DNA from: Alopecurus myosuroides
Lineage: Eukaryota > Streptophyta > Magnoliopsida > Poales > Poaceae
Direction: 5' to 3'
Length of the DNA: 64,000 nucleotides
Assembly (NCBI GenBank): GCA_028641055.1
Contig: CM054062.1
Coordinates: 276,727,710-276,791,709 of the forward strand
Position 1 is the first letter of the stretch. The number at the start of each line of letters is the position of its first letter. The notes under the pieces are model-generated. The model searched no databases. It worked only from the letters and a program-made list of their open reading frames with translations, and was not told the origin of the DNA. The position numbers and the translations under genes were made by a program. Positions 33,542-45,167 of this stretch are shown here, piece by piece.

Positions 33542-33832
33542 CGTTTCCAACTGCCAAACTCGGCTCATTCCCGCAACCCGCGGCACGTCGTGACGAGGCG
33601 TGGCGAGGCGGGCGGCGGAGGAGGAGGAGCGCGCGTGTGGAACACCTCCACTACTCCTCTCTCTTCATACTAACTCACACTAGTGGGGAGAGAGCTCACC
33701 TTATAAACTGGTGCAAAACTCTCCCAACTAGCAATGTGGGACTAAACTCCCACCATTTGTTATGGCAGCATGGGCCTTTGGGATTAAATGGAAATTGTCT
33801 AATGGGCCTGCAAGCCCATCCTAATTTCAGCA
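33542..33832 (-). repeat. 3' LTR of the minus-strand copia
   Basis: About 291 bp, matching 36011-36314 with substitutions and an internal indel of about 11 bp. Confidence 0.8.
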
Positions 33833-34379
33833 ATCCTCCACCAGATCCCGAAGACCCATGGTGTTGTCCTCTGTTCCATTCACTGTTTTTATATACCGGC
33901 ATTTTCAGTGGAGACCCGTTAGGGTTGAACATCCACCTAGAACAAGTAGGTACACTACATCACAACTGAACAATGGACTATGCCTTGAATTGTCAGTTTG
34001 GCGTAAAATAGTTTCACTAAATGTCTTGCCAGTACTAGGCTGCCGAAGGCTGACCCCTCGGGTGGAGCATATTAGTCATACTCCTGGCCTATTCATGAAC
34101 TTATTAGAGATCACTCAATCTCATAGACTGTGACCAGCAGTCAGGATCATATAGGTGTGTTCCTCCAAAGATCGCTCTGTAGGATAGCATCTTGCTTATA
34201 GAAGCCTTGGAACACATTAAGACAAAAGTCAACCTGCCATACAGTTTTTGAGAGTACTGCGTCTCCAGTGGAGCGGGTTAGTAAAAATTACTCTCCTCAG
34301 TTAACCACTAGCTTGTTTTCCCAGGTCCCACTTCACGGGATTTCCGATCACATAGGTTAGGTTACTGCCATGGCAACTC

Positions 34380-35990
34380 ATGTGGGTCTCATACCCATCT
34401 CTCTCGATGCAGTTTCTATCACAACACGTGATAGCCCTTTACTAAAGGGATCTGCCAGATTCTTAGCCGACTGGATATAATCCACCGCTATCACTCCGGA
34501 GTTTCTCAAATGTCTGACAGCTTTTAATCTCATTATTATGTGCTTAGTGGACTATGCATTGTCCTTTGAACTCTTCACCTTGACAATTACTGTTTGATTG
34601 TCACAATTCATAAGGATAGCCGGTACTGGCTTTTCAACCACAGGCAAATCCATCAAAAGATCTCGAAGCCATCCTGCTTCGACACTAGACGTGTCTAATG
34701 CTGTTAATTCTGCTTCCATTGTCGATCTCGTTAAGATCGTTTGCTTGCAAGACTTCCAGGAAACAGCACCACCTCCAAGGGTAAACACATACCCCGTTGT
34801 GGCTTTCATCTCATCAGCATCAGAGATCCAATTCGCATCACAATTACCTTCAAGTACCGAAGGATATCCACTGTAGTGAAGTCCATGGTTCACGGTACCT
34901 TTCAGATAGCGCATAATTCTTTCTACAGCATGCCAATGCACATCACCCGGATTGGAAACAAACCGTCTTAGTTTGCACACAGCAAACATGATGTCAGGCC
35001 TCGTAGCGCTTGCTAGATACATGAGTGAACCAATTACTTGAGAGTACCTCAGCTGATCCTTAGCTGTGCCTTCGAACTTTCGAATCCGCACACTAGGATC
35101 ATATGGTGTTGGAGAAATTTTGCAGTCCGAATATCCAAAACGACTCAAAACCTTCTCAACATAATGGGATTGCAAAAGTGTAATCCCACCCTCATTGTCT
35201 CTCAATAGCTTGATGTTAAAAATAACATCAGCCACACCAAGATCTTTCATGTCAAAGTTCTTGGATAGAAATGATTTAACCTCATTGATTACTTTGAGGT
35301 TGGTCCCAAATATCAGTATGTCATCAACATACAAACACAATATAACTCCTTCGCCCGCACCATGGCGATAGTATACATATTTATCAGCTTCATTAACAAC
35401 AAAGCCAACAGATGTTAAAGTTGTATTGAACTTCTCATGCCATTGCTTAGGTGCTTGTTTCAGCCCATATAAAGATTTCAGTAACTTACACACCTTTCCT
35501 TCTTGACCATCTAACACAAAGCCATCTGGCTGTTGCATATAGATTTCCTCGTCTAACTCTCCATTTAGGAAAGCCGTCTTAACATCCATCTGATGGACGA
35601 GAAGACCATGCGAGGCCTCCAACAGGAGTAATACTCGAATGGTGGTCAGTCTGGCCACAGGTGAATAAGTATCAAAGAAATCTTCATCTTCTTTCTGGGA
35701 GTAACCCTTGGCCACAAGTCTAGCCTTGTACTTTTCAATTGTACCATCAGGCCTAAGCTTCTTTTTGAACACCCACTTACATCCTAATGGTTTACAACCA
35801 TAAGGACGTTCAGTGATCTCCCACGTTCCATTATCCATGATGGAATCCATCTCGCTCTCTTGCCCCTACCAAAGGACTTTGCAGTCCTCTGTCTCTTGCC
35901 CCTACCAAGGGTTTCCTCGTCATCCTTCTGTTTGTTCATAATATTCCATAGGAATGGCAGGTTCAGGAGTCTCCTCTAATTCCTGTCTAG
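34380..35990 (-). pseudogene. Copia reverse transcriptase/RNase H fragment
   Basis: The open frame 35850-34552 encodes 432 residues: NGTWEITERPYG, KWVFKKK, RLVAKGYSQKE, MDVKTAFLNGELDEEIYM, SLYGLKQAPKQWH, catalytic YVDD (CLYVDDILIFG), RPDIMFAV and an RNase H with DANWISDADEMKATTGYVF and TMEAELTALD. It then breaks after KSSKDNA. Upstream, 35850-35990 continues the linker with stop codons. Nothing of gag, protease or integrase is left. The protein would not function outside an element. Confidence 0.88.
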
Positions 35991-36010
35991 AAGTGCTTTG
36001 CATATCTCTT

Positions 36011-36314
36011 TGTTTCCAACTGCCAAACTAAAGGCATCGGCTCGGCTCATTCCCGCAACCCGCGGCGCGGTGCGTCGTGACGAGGCCTGGCGAGGCGGGG
36101 CGGAGAAGGAGCACGCGTGTGGAACACCTCCACTACTCCTCTATCTTCATACCAACTCACACTAGTGGGAAGAGAGCTCACCTTATAAACTGGTGCAAAA
36201 CTCTCCCAACTAGCAATATGGGACTAAACTCACACCATTTGCTATGGTAGCATGGGCCTTTGAGATTAAATCGAAATTGTCTAATGGGCCTGCAAGCCCG
36301 TCCTAATTTCAGCA
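36011..36314 (-). repeat. 5' LTR of the minus-strand copia
   Basis: 304 bp. In plus orientation it reads TGTTTCC to TTTCAGCA. Confidence 0.8.
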
Positions 36315-36760
36315 CGGCATCGTGGCCATGACGGTCCTCGGCGCCGAGGTTTCCCTCGCCTTGCACGGAACGACAGAAGGCGCGGCTATACGCCTGAGGT
36401 CCCTGTCGGCTAAGCAACGAGCGAGCCGGGTTGGGCTAGCATTTTCTGTACATGGAACATGGCAATGCATGGCTCCAGTTTTTGTTGTTCCTCCAGCCGC
36501 CCATGAGCCTGAAACTGACGAGAAACGGGGATGATGCTCGCAGTCACACAGGGGTGGGAGCCTGAGAATTAGGTGCGCATGGTATTCTTCCCGTGCTGGA
36601 AGCTCTCCAGGAACGAACCTGCTTCCACCCATGCCTCATTGATCACCATGATTCGCAAAGTCTGTTCTACATTCACGGTTGGTCAGATTTATAAAATCTT
36701 GGGACCCGCCCTAATGTTTCAATGCATTCTTACCGCACATTGCTCTGTCTTTTATGTGTA
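36315..36760. other. Between elements; small unrecognised ORF
   Basis: A 70-residue open frame (36322-36534, MTVLGAEVSLALHG) resembles exon sequence in composition. I recognise no domain, and it may be a truncated gene fragment. Confidence 0.3.
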
Positions 36761-38185
36761 CTAGATGACCCGTTGCGCCCGCTTGGCGCAAATATCAAAT
36801 TTATGCTATAATTTTATTACATAAGAAAAAAATATCGACCATCCCTAAGTTCATTGCAATTTTGTTCCACAAGAAAAGTATATCTAAAAAAATCCTGCTT
36901 TATAAAATTGGAAGGCTATATTATCATAGTTAGCTATTAAGTGGAGAATATGATTAGAGGCGCAAATGGCAGAAGCAAGACTGTATTTTATCTGTAAGTT
37001 GTATGGGTTTTGCTCGTTTGAGTTTTTTACGACTCTCATGCCACCACAATGGATGCCCCTCCAAACTCTCATGCCACTACCCTGGATGCCCCACCAAACT
37101 ATGGAGGTTTCCTGTTTGGGTTTCGTTAGGTTTTCCTTGTGCTGACCATTGGGATTCTTTCACCAACTGCCTTTTTTATGTCAAATTCTCGACTATATGG
37201 GTTGATAGTCCTTGTTGATGAAAGGACGGACCTATAAAATTAGACAACACTGGAGCTGGAATCCTCTCTGCACCAAGAGGAAACCTTAAAAGAATCTGCA
37301 ACCAAACACAATGATAGAAATTCATAGCCATCCAAACAGTGAGCATAGTTAAACTCGCCAATAATGTTTTCTCCATAACCATGTTAAGGGTGGATAGCTT
37401 TAACTTTTACTGTCCTGATTAGGAACATAGTATGTAAAAGCAAGAAGACAACCTTACTTAATAAATTGTTTTCGCACTTCCTACGATGTAAAACATAGTT
37501 AATGAACAAATTTGTATAACCTTTCCAAACATCACCACCCATATTGCATACCGTCATTGATGCAGGCCCATGTTATCCATGAATATAATAGCACTATTTT
37601 CCCATCTCCCATAAGAAACTGAAGTTGTACATGAAACTCTAATATTTCAAAATAACCTGCGTTTGCGACCTAGCAAATTCCAGTAAAGTTACCAACAAAC
37701 CCACTATTTTCTGTGTAGCTGAAACGATGCATCAACTAAAGTTTTTCAGTAGAACCCTGGAGGTCCTATGTTTCTAAAAAAAATCAATGCTAACCAAATA
37801 CTCATTTAATCAGTCCATATTTAGTACCCGAGTTCCATTGCCATACGAATCAGTCCATATTTAGTACCCAGTTTCATTGCAATACTTTTCAAGGAAACTA
37901 TATTACAACTTAGCTCACACGGTAGCACCTGGAACACAATCCGGAAAAATTCATGTGTTCTCCCAACTTGGTTTAACAATTTAAAAGATTCTCACACTAA
38001 AAAGTCAACAACTCCGTCTAGAAAGTCAATTTTGATCACAGAGTTCCCGGCATTGCTATTTTTAGATAAAGTGACTATGCAATAAAATTAACATACAATG
38101 CAAGACTTACTTTTCAAAATATGAAAATCATAATAGTTGCAGCGTGACTGAAAGGTACATTTCCTCAAATTAACCATATTTACTA

Positions 38186-38309
38186 CTCCCTCTGATCCTA
38201 ATTGAGTTTCAGGACTCGTGCTACTCCTTCCGATCCTAATTGAGTGTCAGAACTCGTACTGTACTTGGTCAGGCCTTTCTCCATGACACTCTTTCCAAAT
38301 CAAAGGGAG
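38186..38309. mobile_element. Diverged Stowaway-type MITE
   Basis: It begins CTCCCTCTGATCC and ends CAAAGGGAG with TA on both sides. The left terminal part is duplicated (CTACTCC-TTCCGATCCTAATTGAGT). Arms are imperfect. It lies inside the Helitron. Confidence 0.65.
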
Positions 38310-39799
38310 TATCACAAAAGGGATCCACTGCAGACAGTAAAATAATAGACTTAGAACATTTATCAGTCGATATAAATATCAATAGTGTAATAGCCAGGAT
38401 GAATAACCTCTCAGAGGATTTTGAAGGTTCCATTTGAGCATGTACTCAGAAATTAGGGGCAGATCAATTTTAGTGTTGCAATAGCAAATAAGGCAAACCG
38501 AATTATCGTGATGAATCATTTTAGTTGAGCCTACAATATAATGTGAACTAAAATGGTTAAGTGCAGTTTCTTCTACACCACCGCAAAGAGAAAAAGAATC
38601 ACCATATTGCTAATTCATGAGAATACATAACCAGATGGATACAAATTAATTCGGGAAAAAAACATGGGCAGTAGGCATACGTGATATCCTGGTCCAAGGT
38701 GACCGATCTCTGTACTATGTAGATACCTCTTCGTATGGTTACCAAATGCTCTGCCTACAAAAGTGTCAAAAGTAGCTTGTTAGCACTGAATATATTCTTT
38801 TACTCCAAAAGCTATAACATGTAAACTTAGAATGGTAGAATTCACAAAAAATACAAATTAAATGGTCGAAAACTGACTATGCGTGTAAACAAATCCTGTT
38901 TCATACATTTCGTAGCCACCTCTTGTTTGGAGGAAGCTATAATGACATGCGTAAAATCCATAAGAGAGAACTAACAACATATGCGAAGAAAATCAACAGT
39001 CAATTAAGAACGAATTGAGAAGGTCACCTTTGGGCACAGTTGACAGATTACAATAGGAAGCAACAACTAGATTTGCAAGTCTAAGTAAACAATCAATTTA
39101 CCACGATAAAAATTAGTAGTGGTAGATCCATATGTAAACATACTATAACATAATCCCATATAATATGTTTATTCATGAAGAGAAAAGGTCTAGAGCCCAC
39201 GGTCCGACATCCTTTACAAATTTCTAGACAAAAATAGCTTCTTCACAGGAATTATTTTCCCTACGAAGCTGTACATTCTTGCACCTAAATTTAGTTATTT
39301 CTGCTACACACCAAAGATAGTTCAGTGTTAAGTGAGAAGTCATATAAGAGTGGGCACGAGAAAATGCATAGATTGGCTTTAGACAACCATAAAAAATGTT
39401 ATAGCTTCTCGACCAAATCATGTTCATCTCTAATAGCCAGCTTCTCATTTGAACTTCTCATTTGAACTCCTCATGGCTTTCGTCTCTGACATGTTTAAAT
39501 AGTATAAGGTTTCAATAGTTGGTGCAGCTTTTAGTTCTGGGACTATTGTTGAATTTGTCAATAAGTAGTAATAGGATACTGTACCTGATTTCAACAGGAC
39601 ACAAGCATAACTGTGAAGTCTTTATATGATGGCTCAAGTATGTTTCAAAGACCTGAAAAATACAACACCATAAGGAAGTCAGTACACCGCTTATTCTGGT
39701 CAAAGTTCAGCACTATTTTGTGAGGGCATCAATTAAACCAGTACAAAAAGGATAGGCAATATGTAAGACCAAGCAGACTTACCTACCATATAATCTACA

Positions 39800-40225
39800 G
39801 ACAACTCAGTAGCTTCAATCTATTCCAAAAGGAATGCCTGCACAACTCGAAGAACAAACTGCTCGAAAAGTTAATGTCTATTCCTGAGAAGCTGAAGAAT
39901 CGCACCATCAAAAGTGTCTCTGGCCAGCAAGCGTTTATTGTTGAGCAGGTCTGGCATTTTCCTACAGCTTTTGGCCGGTGGGTGCGCTGAATATGTGGAC
40001 GACGCTGCAGAGGTGTCGGGCAACAAGGTACCGATATCTGGTGGTCGAGCGCCTGGTTGGCCTCCAAGTGAACGACAAAGAGCCATGCTCGAGGTCATCC
40101 AGAAAAGCCGTCGTGGCAAGCCACCCTTTGGAATCCAGATAGTTTACGACTTCCAACTGGAATCCAGAAGAGCCGCAGTGGCTCACCTCTTGTGGTTCCT
40201 CTCTGCAACAAAGAAAAAAAGATAA
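39800..40225 (-). pseudogene. Captured gene fragment in Helitron (unrecognised)
   Basis: GC-rich exon-like sequence with open frames on the minus strand (for example FLDDLEHGSLSFTWRPTRR). Flanking intron-like AT-rich DNA suggests genomic rather than cDNA capture. I cannot name the source gene. Confidence 0.3.
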
Positions 40226-41389
40226 TCAGCATGTGCATCACACAAACATAAATCAATTCAATGTAAGCTGCTATGGTCCTTGACCCTGCCAGCAATGTAA
40301 TGGCTGACAGGCATAGCTGAGAATAAGTTCTCTCTCCAATGTAAGGAGCACTTAAAATACACATACGGCTCCATCACTACTATGACCACATATTTCCAAT
40401 TCAGATGTTATTCAGAAGGAACCTACCTCTAACAAAAGATTGCAAACAAAAAGATGTGTGGCATCGCATTGGAAACTTCTCACGAGTGACATGAGAATGA
40501 AATCTGACTCTGAACACCTCTTGCCGCAGTATTTCGCACTTCTGCTTTTCTAGCATTCCATTCAACCATCTGGCCAGCTCCGAGGAATACTTTGGTCCAC
40601 CATATCTGTTGATAAGAAAATATGGTCCAAATGTTACAGGACAGACTAATTTATGGAATGGAGCTAATAAATATCAAATCCCATAGAAAAAATAAAATCA
40701 TTAGCTAATTTATGGAATGGAGCTTTTGACCTTATTTCAACCAATTTTTAACCCTACATGAAAGCTTTCATAGTGCAACGTATAACCCCAGCTTAGTATT
40801 GATGTGGACCTCATGCAACAGTTATGCATCAAGGTTCGTCTACAACACAGCAACTAAGCTGTCAGATTTGATAAAATCAACAACATCCACACACACCGTT
40901 GAGCCAATAATCCTCAGAATAAGTTAGAAAATTCATGGTGAATATTTTTTTATTAGTGAGCCAACACCAAGAATACTAATTAAACAACTATATATAAACT
41001 CCTAATCTCCAAATCTGCACCTCTGATTTAACATTTGTATCAGCCACGAAACAACAATATAAAGTGCAATATCAAGCACATGACGCACCAACCGAGTGCA
41101 ACCAAGTCATGGATTGCAGAGAACTCAAAGAGGAGACAAGAAGGATTTGATATACCTGCAGTCTGCAGATGGGTTCGAGATGGTGAGGTCGCGGGCAAGG
41201 ACACCCCTAGCTCACGGTAGGAGGGAAGTGGAGGATTGTGTCGCCACCGCTGGCTCTGATGACCTGCGAGCTAAGGCTTCCGTCCCCGAGCAGACCAAGG
41301 TTCCACCTCCTCTGCCACCGTCTAGCCGGAGCAGTCGAGCCTCTCCTCGCCCCAGGGAATGTAAGAATCAGAACGAGGAGCTCACTTGG

Positions 41390-41640
41390 GGAGGATGCAG
41401 AAGTTGGCGTTGTGCTTTGTAAGAGGAGGCGACTGGGCGGTCGGCGGCGCCATGGCCAAGCGAGCGCGCGGCCGGCCACCATCGTCGACCAATCGCGCGA
41501 GGCCGGCCGCGGCCACGACCTACACTACTGCCGTGGACTCTTGGTGAGAGCTCGTGGAGCCGCCAAGCAACGCGACGAGGGTGGCGCATGGGAGCCCTAT
41601 GGCGGCGCGGGATGGAGAGGAGAAGGAGACGCGGGCGCAA
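41390..41640 (-). pseudogene. Captured first exon in Helitron (unrecognised)
   Basis: A short GC-rich exon on the minus strand starts MAPPTAQSPPLTKHNANF at 41453 and reaches a GTGAGC donor near 41390. It sits close to the Helitron 5' end. The source gene is unknown. Confidence 0.35.
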
Positions 41641-41910
41641 GGGCGTGCGAGGATTGGAAGCTAGGTTTTACCCTCCTCCAGGCGGCAGATTGGGGAAAGA
41701 ATGGGGACGCGGGGCTCACGGGAGGGAGGCGATTGCTGGCTAGGTTTTCACCGCGCAGGAAAAGCTTGACGGTCCATCCAACGGCTGGGAGTGGCTGGGA
41801 GCAAAAGAATGAACGGACAAGGACACAGCCACGTGGCAGCTCGGAGGCAACTCGGTTGGACGCGTGAGAACACTCACAATCTCTGAGCCTTTATAGAAGT
41901 AATGTTGAGA

Positions 41911-42380
41911 TCCAAAGTTGATTCATAGTCACGCATTCAGCTCAATAGAGAGCATTAGCATCCTGTAATTTTCACAAATAAGGACCGAACTATTGTTTTT
42001 CTCTAATAACTAATTAAGCACACCATGGTTTTTTTATAAACAAAGAACAAACAACTGTTTATCATGATATAATATTTAACTAATTGATCAGACCAGTTAT
42101 TTATAGCATCATTGCATAAAATTATTTAGCAGGCTTGCTGGCCATGTGAAATTGTTTGATTGTTTGATCTGCCCATTTCAGATATTTCTACCGCCATCCT
42201 ATTTTTTGGGTACCCTTGACATGGTGCCTCATATTCTTGTCAAGACTATAATTTTATCGCTGCTAGAACTATAATAATTATAGCTTATAGTCACAATTAA
42301 TTGTTTTTACTTAATTTTTCTTGAGAAAAATTATTAAAAAATATTTAATACCCGTTGCAACGCACGGGCACTTTTGCTAG
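41911..42380 (+). mobile_element. 3' tail of a second, plus-strand Helitron
   Basis: It ends CCCGTTGCAACGCACGGG (hairpin), nine bases, CTAG (42377-42380), then T. The 5' end is not found; it should lie left of 36760 because the first Helitron appears to be inserted into this one. Confidence 0.6.
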
Positions 42381-43318
42381 TAGACCAAAAGTCGTCTAAG
42401 GATCCATAGCTAATTCGTGAAGGAAGTTACCCAAAATCCTAATCATTCGTTGGGATCCCATATAAGGAGAAGAAACAACCCACAGAGAAGAGCCGCACAC
42501 CATTCCCTCTCCACCGCCGTACTCTCCACGCAAGACCATAAAGTGCTACCGTATCTCCAGCACAGCATCTCCACCACCACCACCATAGTTATAGCCATAC
42601 TTCTACTTTGTAATCTAGATCACATCGCGATTGGCAATGTTGTAAGAACCATCAATCTATTCAATCCAAATGCTATTTTTGTTTCAATGTTTTCTATTGC
42701 TGATATGATCACGATGTGTGAGTTGTTCCTCTCAGGCTATGGGTTGAGGCCTAACCTTGCAGCCATATGCGCTTGATCTAATTGAGACAGTTAGTCTAAT
42801 GCCTTCATCTATGTTATTTGTCTCTGTTCTACTATTTGTGCCTCGCTCCTAGGACTTGTCAGGTATCCCAAGACCCCGAAGAGTGATCAAGGTAAAGGTA
42901 CAGTGAGAGTGAAGTGAAAGGTTGATCCGGAACGTCTATAATAGAAGGATCAGTAAGACTGCTGGAAGTGGATCTCTCACGAACTAACAGTGACATCACC
43001 GTGCTTAATGCTTTCCTCTTTCATTTTAGAACTAAAAAACGAGGTATGCCCGCGAGACGGAACGAATACAGATCGAAGGTTGGACGAATTGCTATATGTT
43101 AACCCGTGCTCAGAGACATAGTAGAATACGGATGCATTTCATACACACGTATAAATAGTATATGTATTAATTATACTAAGCCGCTTTAACTTTATCTTAT
43201 TTATCTCATACTACTAATGAAATGCTGGAGGTAAAACCTTAAGCCCATATCTATTTTTAATCATTGATAAAAACCTTTTTTGCAATACAAAAATTGGTCA
43301 AGTTGAAACAGGAATTAG
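42381..43318. other. Unclassified repeat-like sequence
   Basis: From memory, resembles leader/LTR-like parts of Triticeae retroelements, but no LTR ends or ORF confirm it. An open frame at 42417-42776 lacks a recognisable domain. Confidence 0.35.
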
Positions 43319-43489
43319 CATATCAAGCGCCGTTTTCACTCCATCCGTGAACATGTCGCAGATGGGGATGTGAAGATTTGCAAAGTACATACGGATCTGA
43401 ATGTGGCAGATCCGTTGACTAAATCTCTCTCAAGGGAAAAACATGATCAACACCAGAACTCAATGGGTGTTAGATTCATCACTATGTAA
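43319..43489 (+). pseudogene. C-terminal copia RNase H tail
   Basis: 57 codons, HIKRRFHSIREHV..VHTDLNVADPLTKSLS..MGVRFITM, then TAA. This is the end of a copia polyprotein. The upstream part of the element is missing from this window. Confidence 0.85.
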
Positions 43490-43507
43490 TATGGATTATT
43501 GCCCCTA

Positions 43508-45167
43508 GTGCAAGTGGGAGACTGAAGGAAATATGCCCGAGAGGCAATAATAAAGTGTTTATTATGTTATTCCTTGATTATGATAGATGTTTATTTCTCA
43601 TGCTAGAATTGTATTAACCGGAAACGTTAATACATGTGTGATTAATAAACAAACCAACGTTCCTAGTGAAGCCTCTCTTTTAACTAGCTCGTTGATTAAC
43701 AGATAATTAAGGTTTCCTGATCATAGACATTGGATGTTGTTAATAACTAGGTCATGTCATTAGGAGAAAGACGTGATGAACTTAGACCCTAACTAAGTAT
43801 AACAATACGATCAAGTCATTTAGTTTTGTTGTTATGTCTTACATTCGGAGTAACATTGTTCCTTAGACCATGAGATCATGTAAAACACTAATACCGAAAG
43901 AATATTTTGATGACATCAAACGTCACACCGTAATAAGGTGACTATAAAGGTGGCATTAGATATTCGAAAAGTGTTAGTTGAAGCTCATGGATCAAGAATG
44001 GGATTTGTCCATCTAATATGGCGGATAGATATACCCAGGGCCCTCTCGGTGATATCACATCGACACCGCTTGTAAGCACGTGATATGATCACAAGGATGT
44101 TATACCACGGGAACGAGAAAAGAGTACTTTGTCGGATAACGAGATCGAACAAGGTATGGTGGATACCGATGATCGGATCACGTACAAGTAAAATATCGCG
44201 AGACAAAGTGAAATCGTTACGACGTTGAAAGGTTCACACGATCACAAGAGTCATCGTTGAATATATAGGAGTCATCACGGATCTCCAGATCCCACTGTTG
44301 ATTATTAATCGGAGAGGAGTCTCGATCATGTCTATAATATTCACGAATCGTAGGGTGACACACTTAAGGCTTGATGAAGCGTTAGAGAGGATACAGAATA
44401 CCGAAGAATTTTTTGGATAGCTCCAAAATTGTTTCGAGGAAAATTGAAATAGTTCAAGGGGTTTTTCGTCGAATGGTTGTTAATAGAATTAACAAATGGT
44501 TCGAGGTGCTGCATGCAAATGTTAGTTAATGGAATTAAAAAATATGAATAAAGAAATAAAAATATTTTGTTTATTTATTAAATAAAAACCTTTGGATTTT
44601 CTAAGTGGAAGATTAAGTGAGTATGAATGGGTGTGAGTGGGGCTTCCACTCACATGAAGAGGGAAGAGGTGGGGGCACCCCATGGATGGCCGCACCCCCC
44701 TCTTGGGCTGCCTCCCCCTCCCCTATAAAAGGAGGGTGAGAGCTCCTCTTCTCCACACACTTGCCCACTTCCTTTTCCCTCCACCCGCTGCTCCATTCCA
44801 TGGTCTCCGGCTTGGCGAAGCCCTGGCCGTGGGATTGTTCACCACCACCACGCCGTCGTGCTGCTGGAATTTCGGGAGGGATCCTCTACTTCTGCTACCC
44901 GCTGGATCGAGGGAACATAAGTCTTCATCGAGCTGAACGTGTGAACGATTACGGAGGCACCGTCGGATTGCGGTGCACTTCTTCTCGCTCGGGATCGGCG
45001 TGAGTACGACTACGCCAACAACGATATTTTACTTCGTACCACTTTGAGTCATCGAGGGTATGTTGTCTCAAGACTCTCTTTCTCCCTGTTGCCTTTCATC
45101 TCATAGATTAGATCTTGGCCATTCGGATTTACCGCGCGTAGGAAATTTTTTGTTTTCTATGCAACGT
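43508..45167 (+). mobile_element. BARE/Angela-like copia 3' end with LTR
   Basis: The purine tract GCAAGTGGGAGAC precedes an LTR from 43523 (TGAAGGAAATATGCCC) to about 45167 (GTAGGAAATTTTTTG..ATGCAACGT). That start and end resemble Triticeae BARE/Angela LTRs as I recall them. The final few bases differ from the expected CAACA end, so it is slightly truncated. Only the RNase H tail of the internal region remains. Confidence 0.75.
44724..44731 (+). promoter_or_regulatory. LTR TATA box
   Basis: TATAAAAG in a CT-rich setting inside the LTR, where retrotransposon transcription would start. It is followed by a leader-like GC-rich stretch. Confidence 0.6.

Larger units (their letters stand above)
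33542..36314 (-). mobile_element. Internally deleted copia element with about 300-bp LTRs
   Basis: Diverged LTR copies lie at 33542-33832 and 36011-36314 in direct orientation. On the minus strand they start TGCTGAAATTAGGA; the right copy ends GGAAACA. A purine-rich GGTGGAGGAT tract lies just inside the left copy, as expected of a 3' LTR. Only RT and RNase H remain; gag, protease, integrase and the primer-binding site are missing, and the right LTR abuts the pre-RT linker. Several substitutions and indels separate the LTRs, so it is older than the 11-kb copia. No clear target duplication was found. Confidence 0.8.
36761..41910 (-). mobile_element. Helitron candidate, 5.15 kb
   Basis: On the minus strand it starts TCTCAACATTAC (41910) and ends CTAG (36764-36761). 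A hairpin TTGCGCC..GGCGCAA lies 8 bases before the end. It sits between A and T, the standard Helitron target. No RepHel protein is seen, so it is non-autonomous. The GC-rich parts (39860-40220 and 41200-41700) look like captured gene fragments. Confidence 0.75.

Noticed and set aside
41238..41867. 209-residue plus-strand ORF
   Set aside because: It runs antisense to the exon-like minus-strand sequence with a GTGAGC donor, has no recognisable domain, and lies in generally open GC-rich DNA.
36761..42380. Single TIR transposon bounded by CTAG..CTAG with TA duplication
   Set aside because: The inner flanks are not true inverted repeats; each end instead has its own hairpin plus CTAG, as in Helitrons, and a TC-type 5' end lies at 41910.
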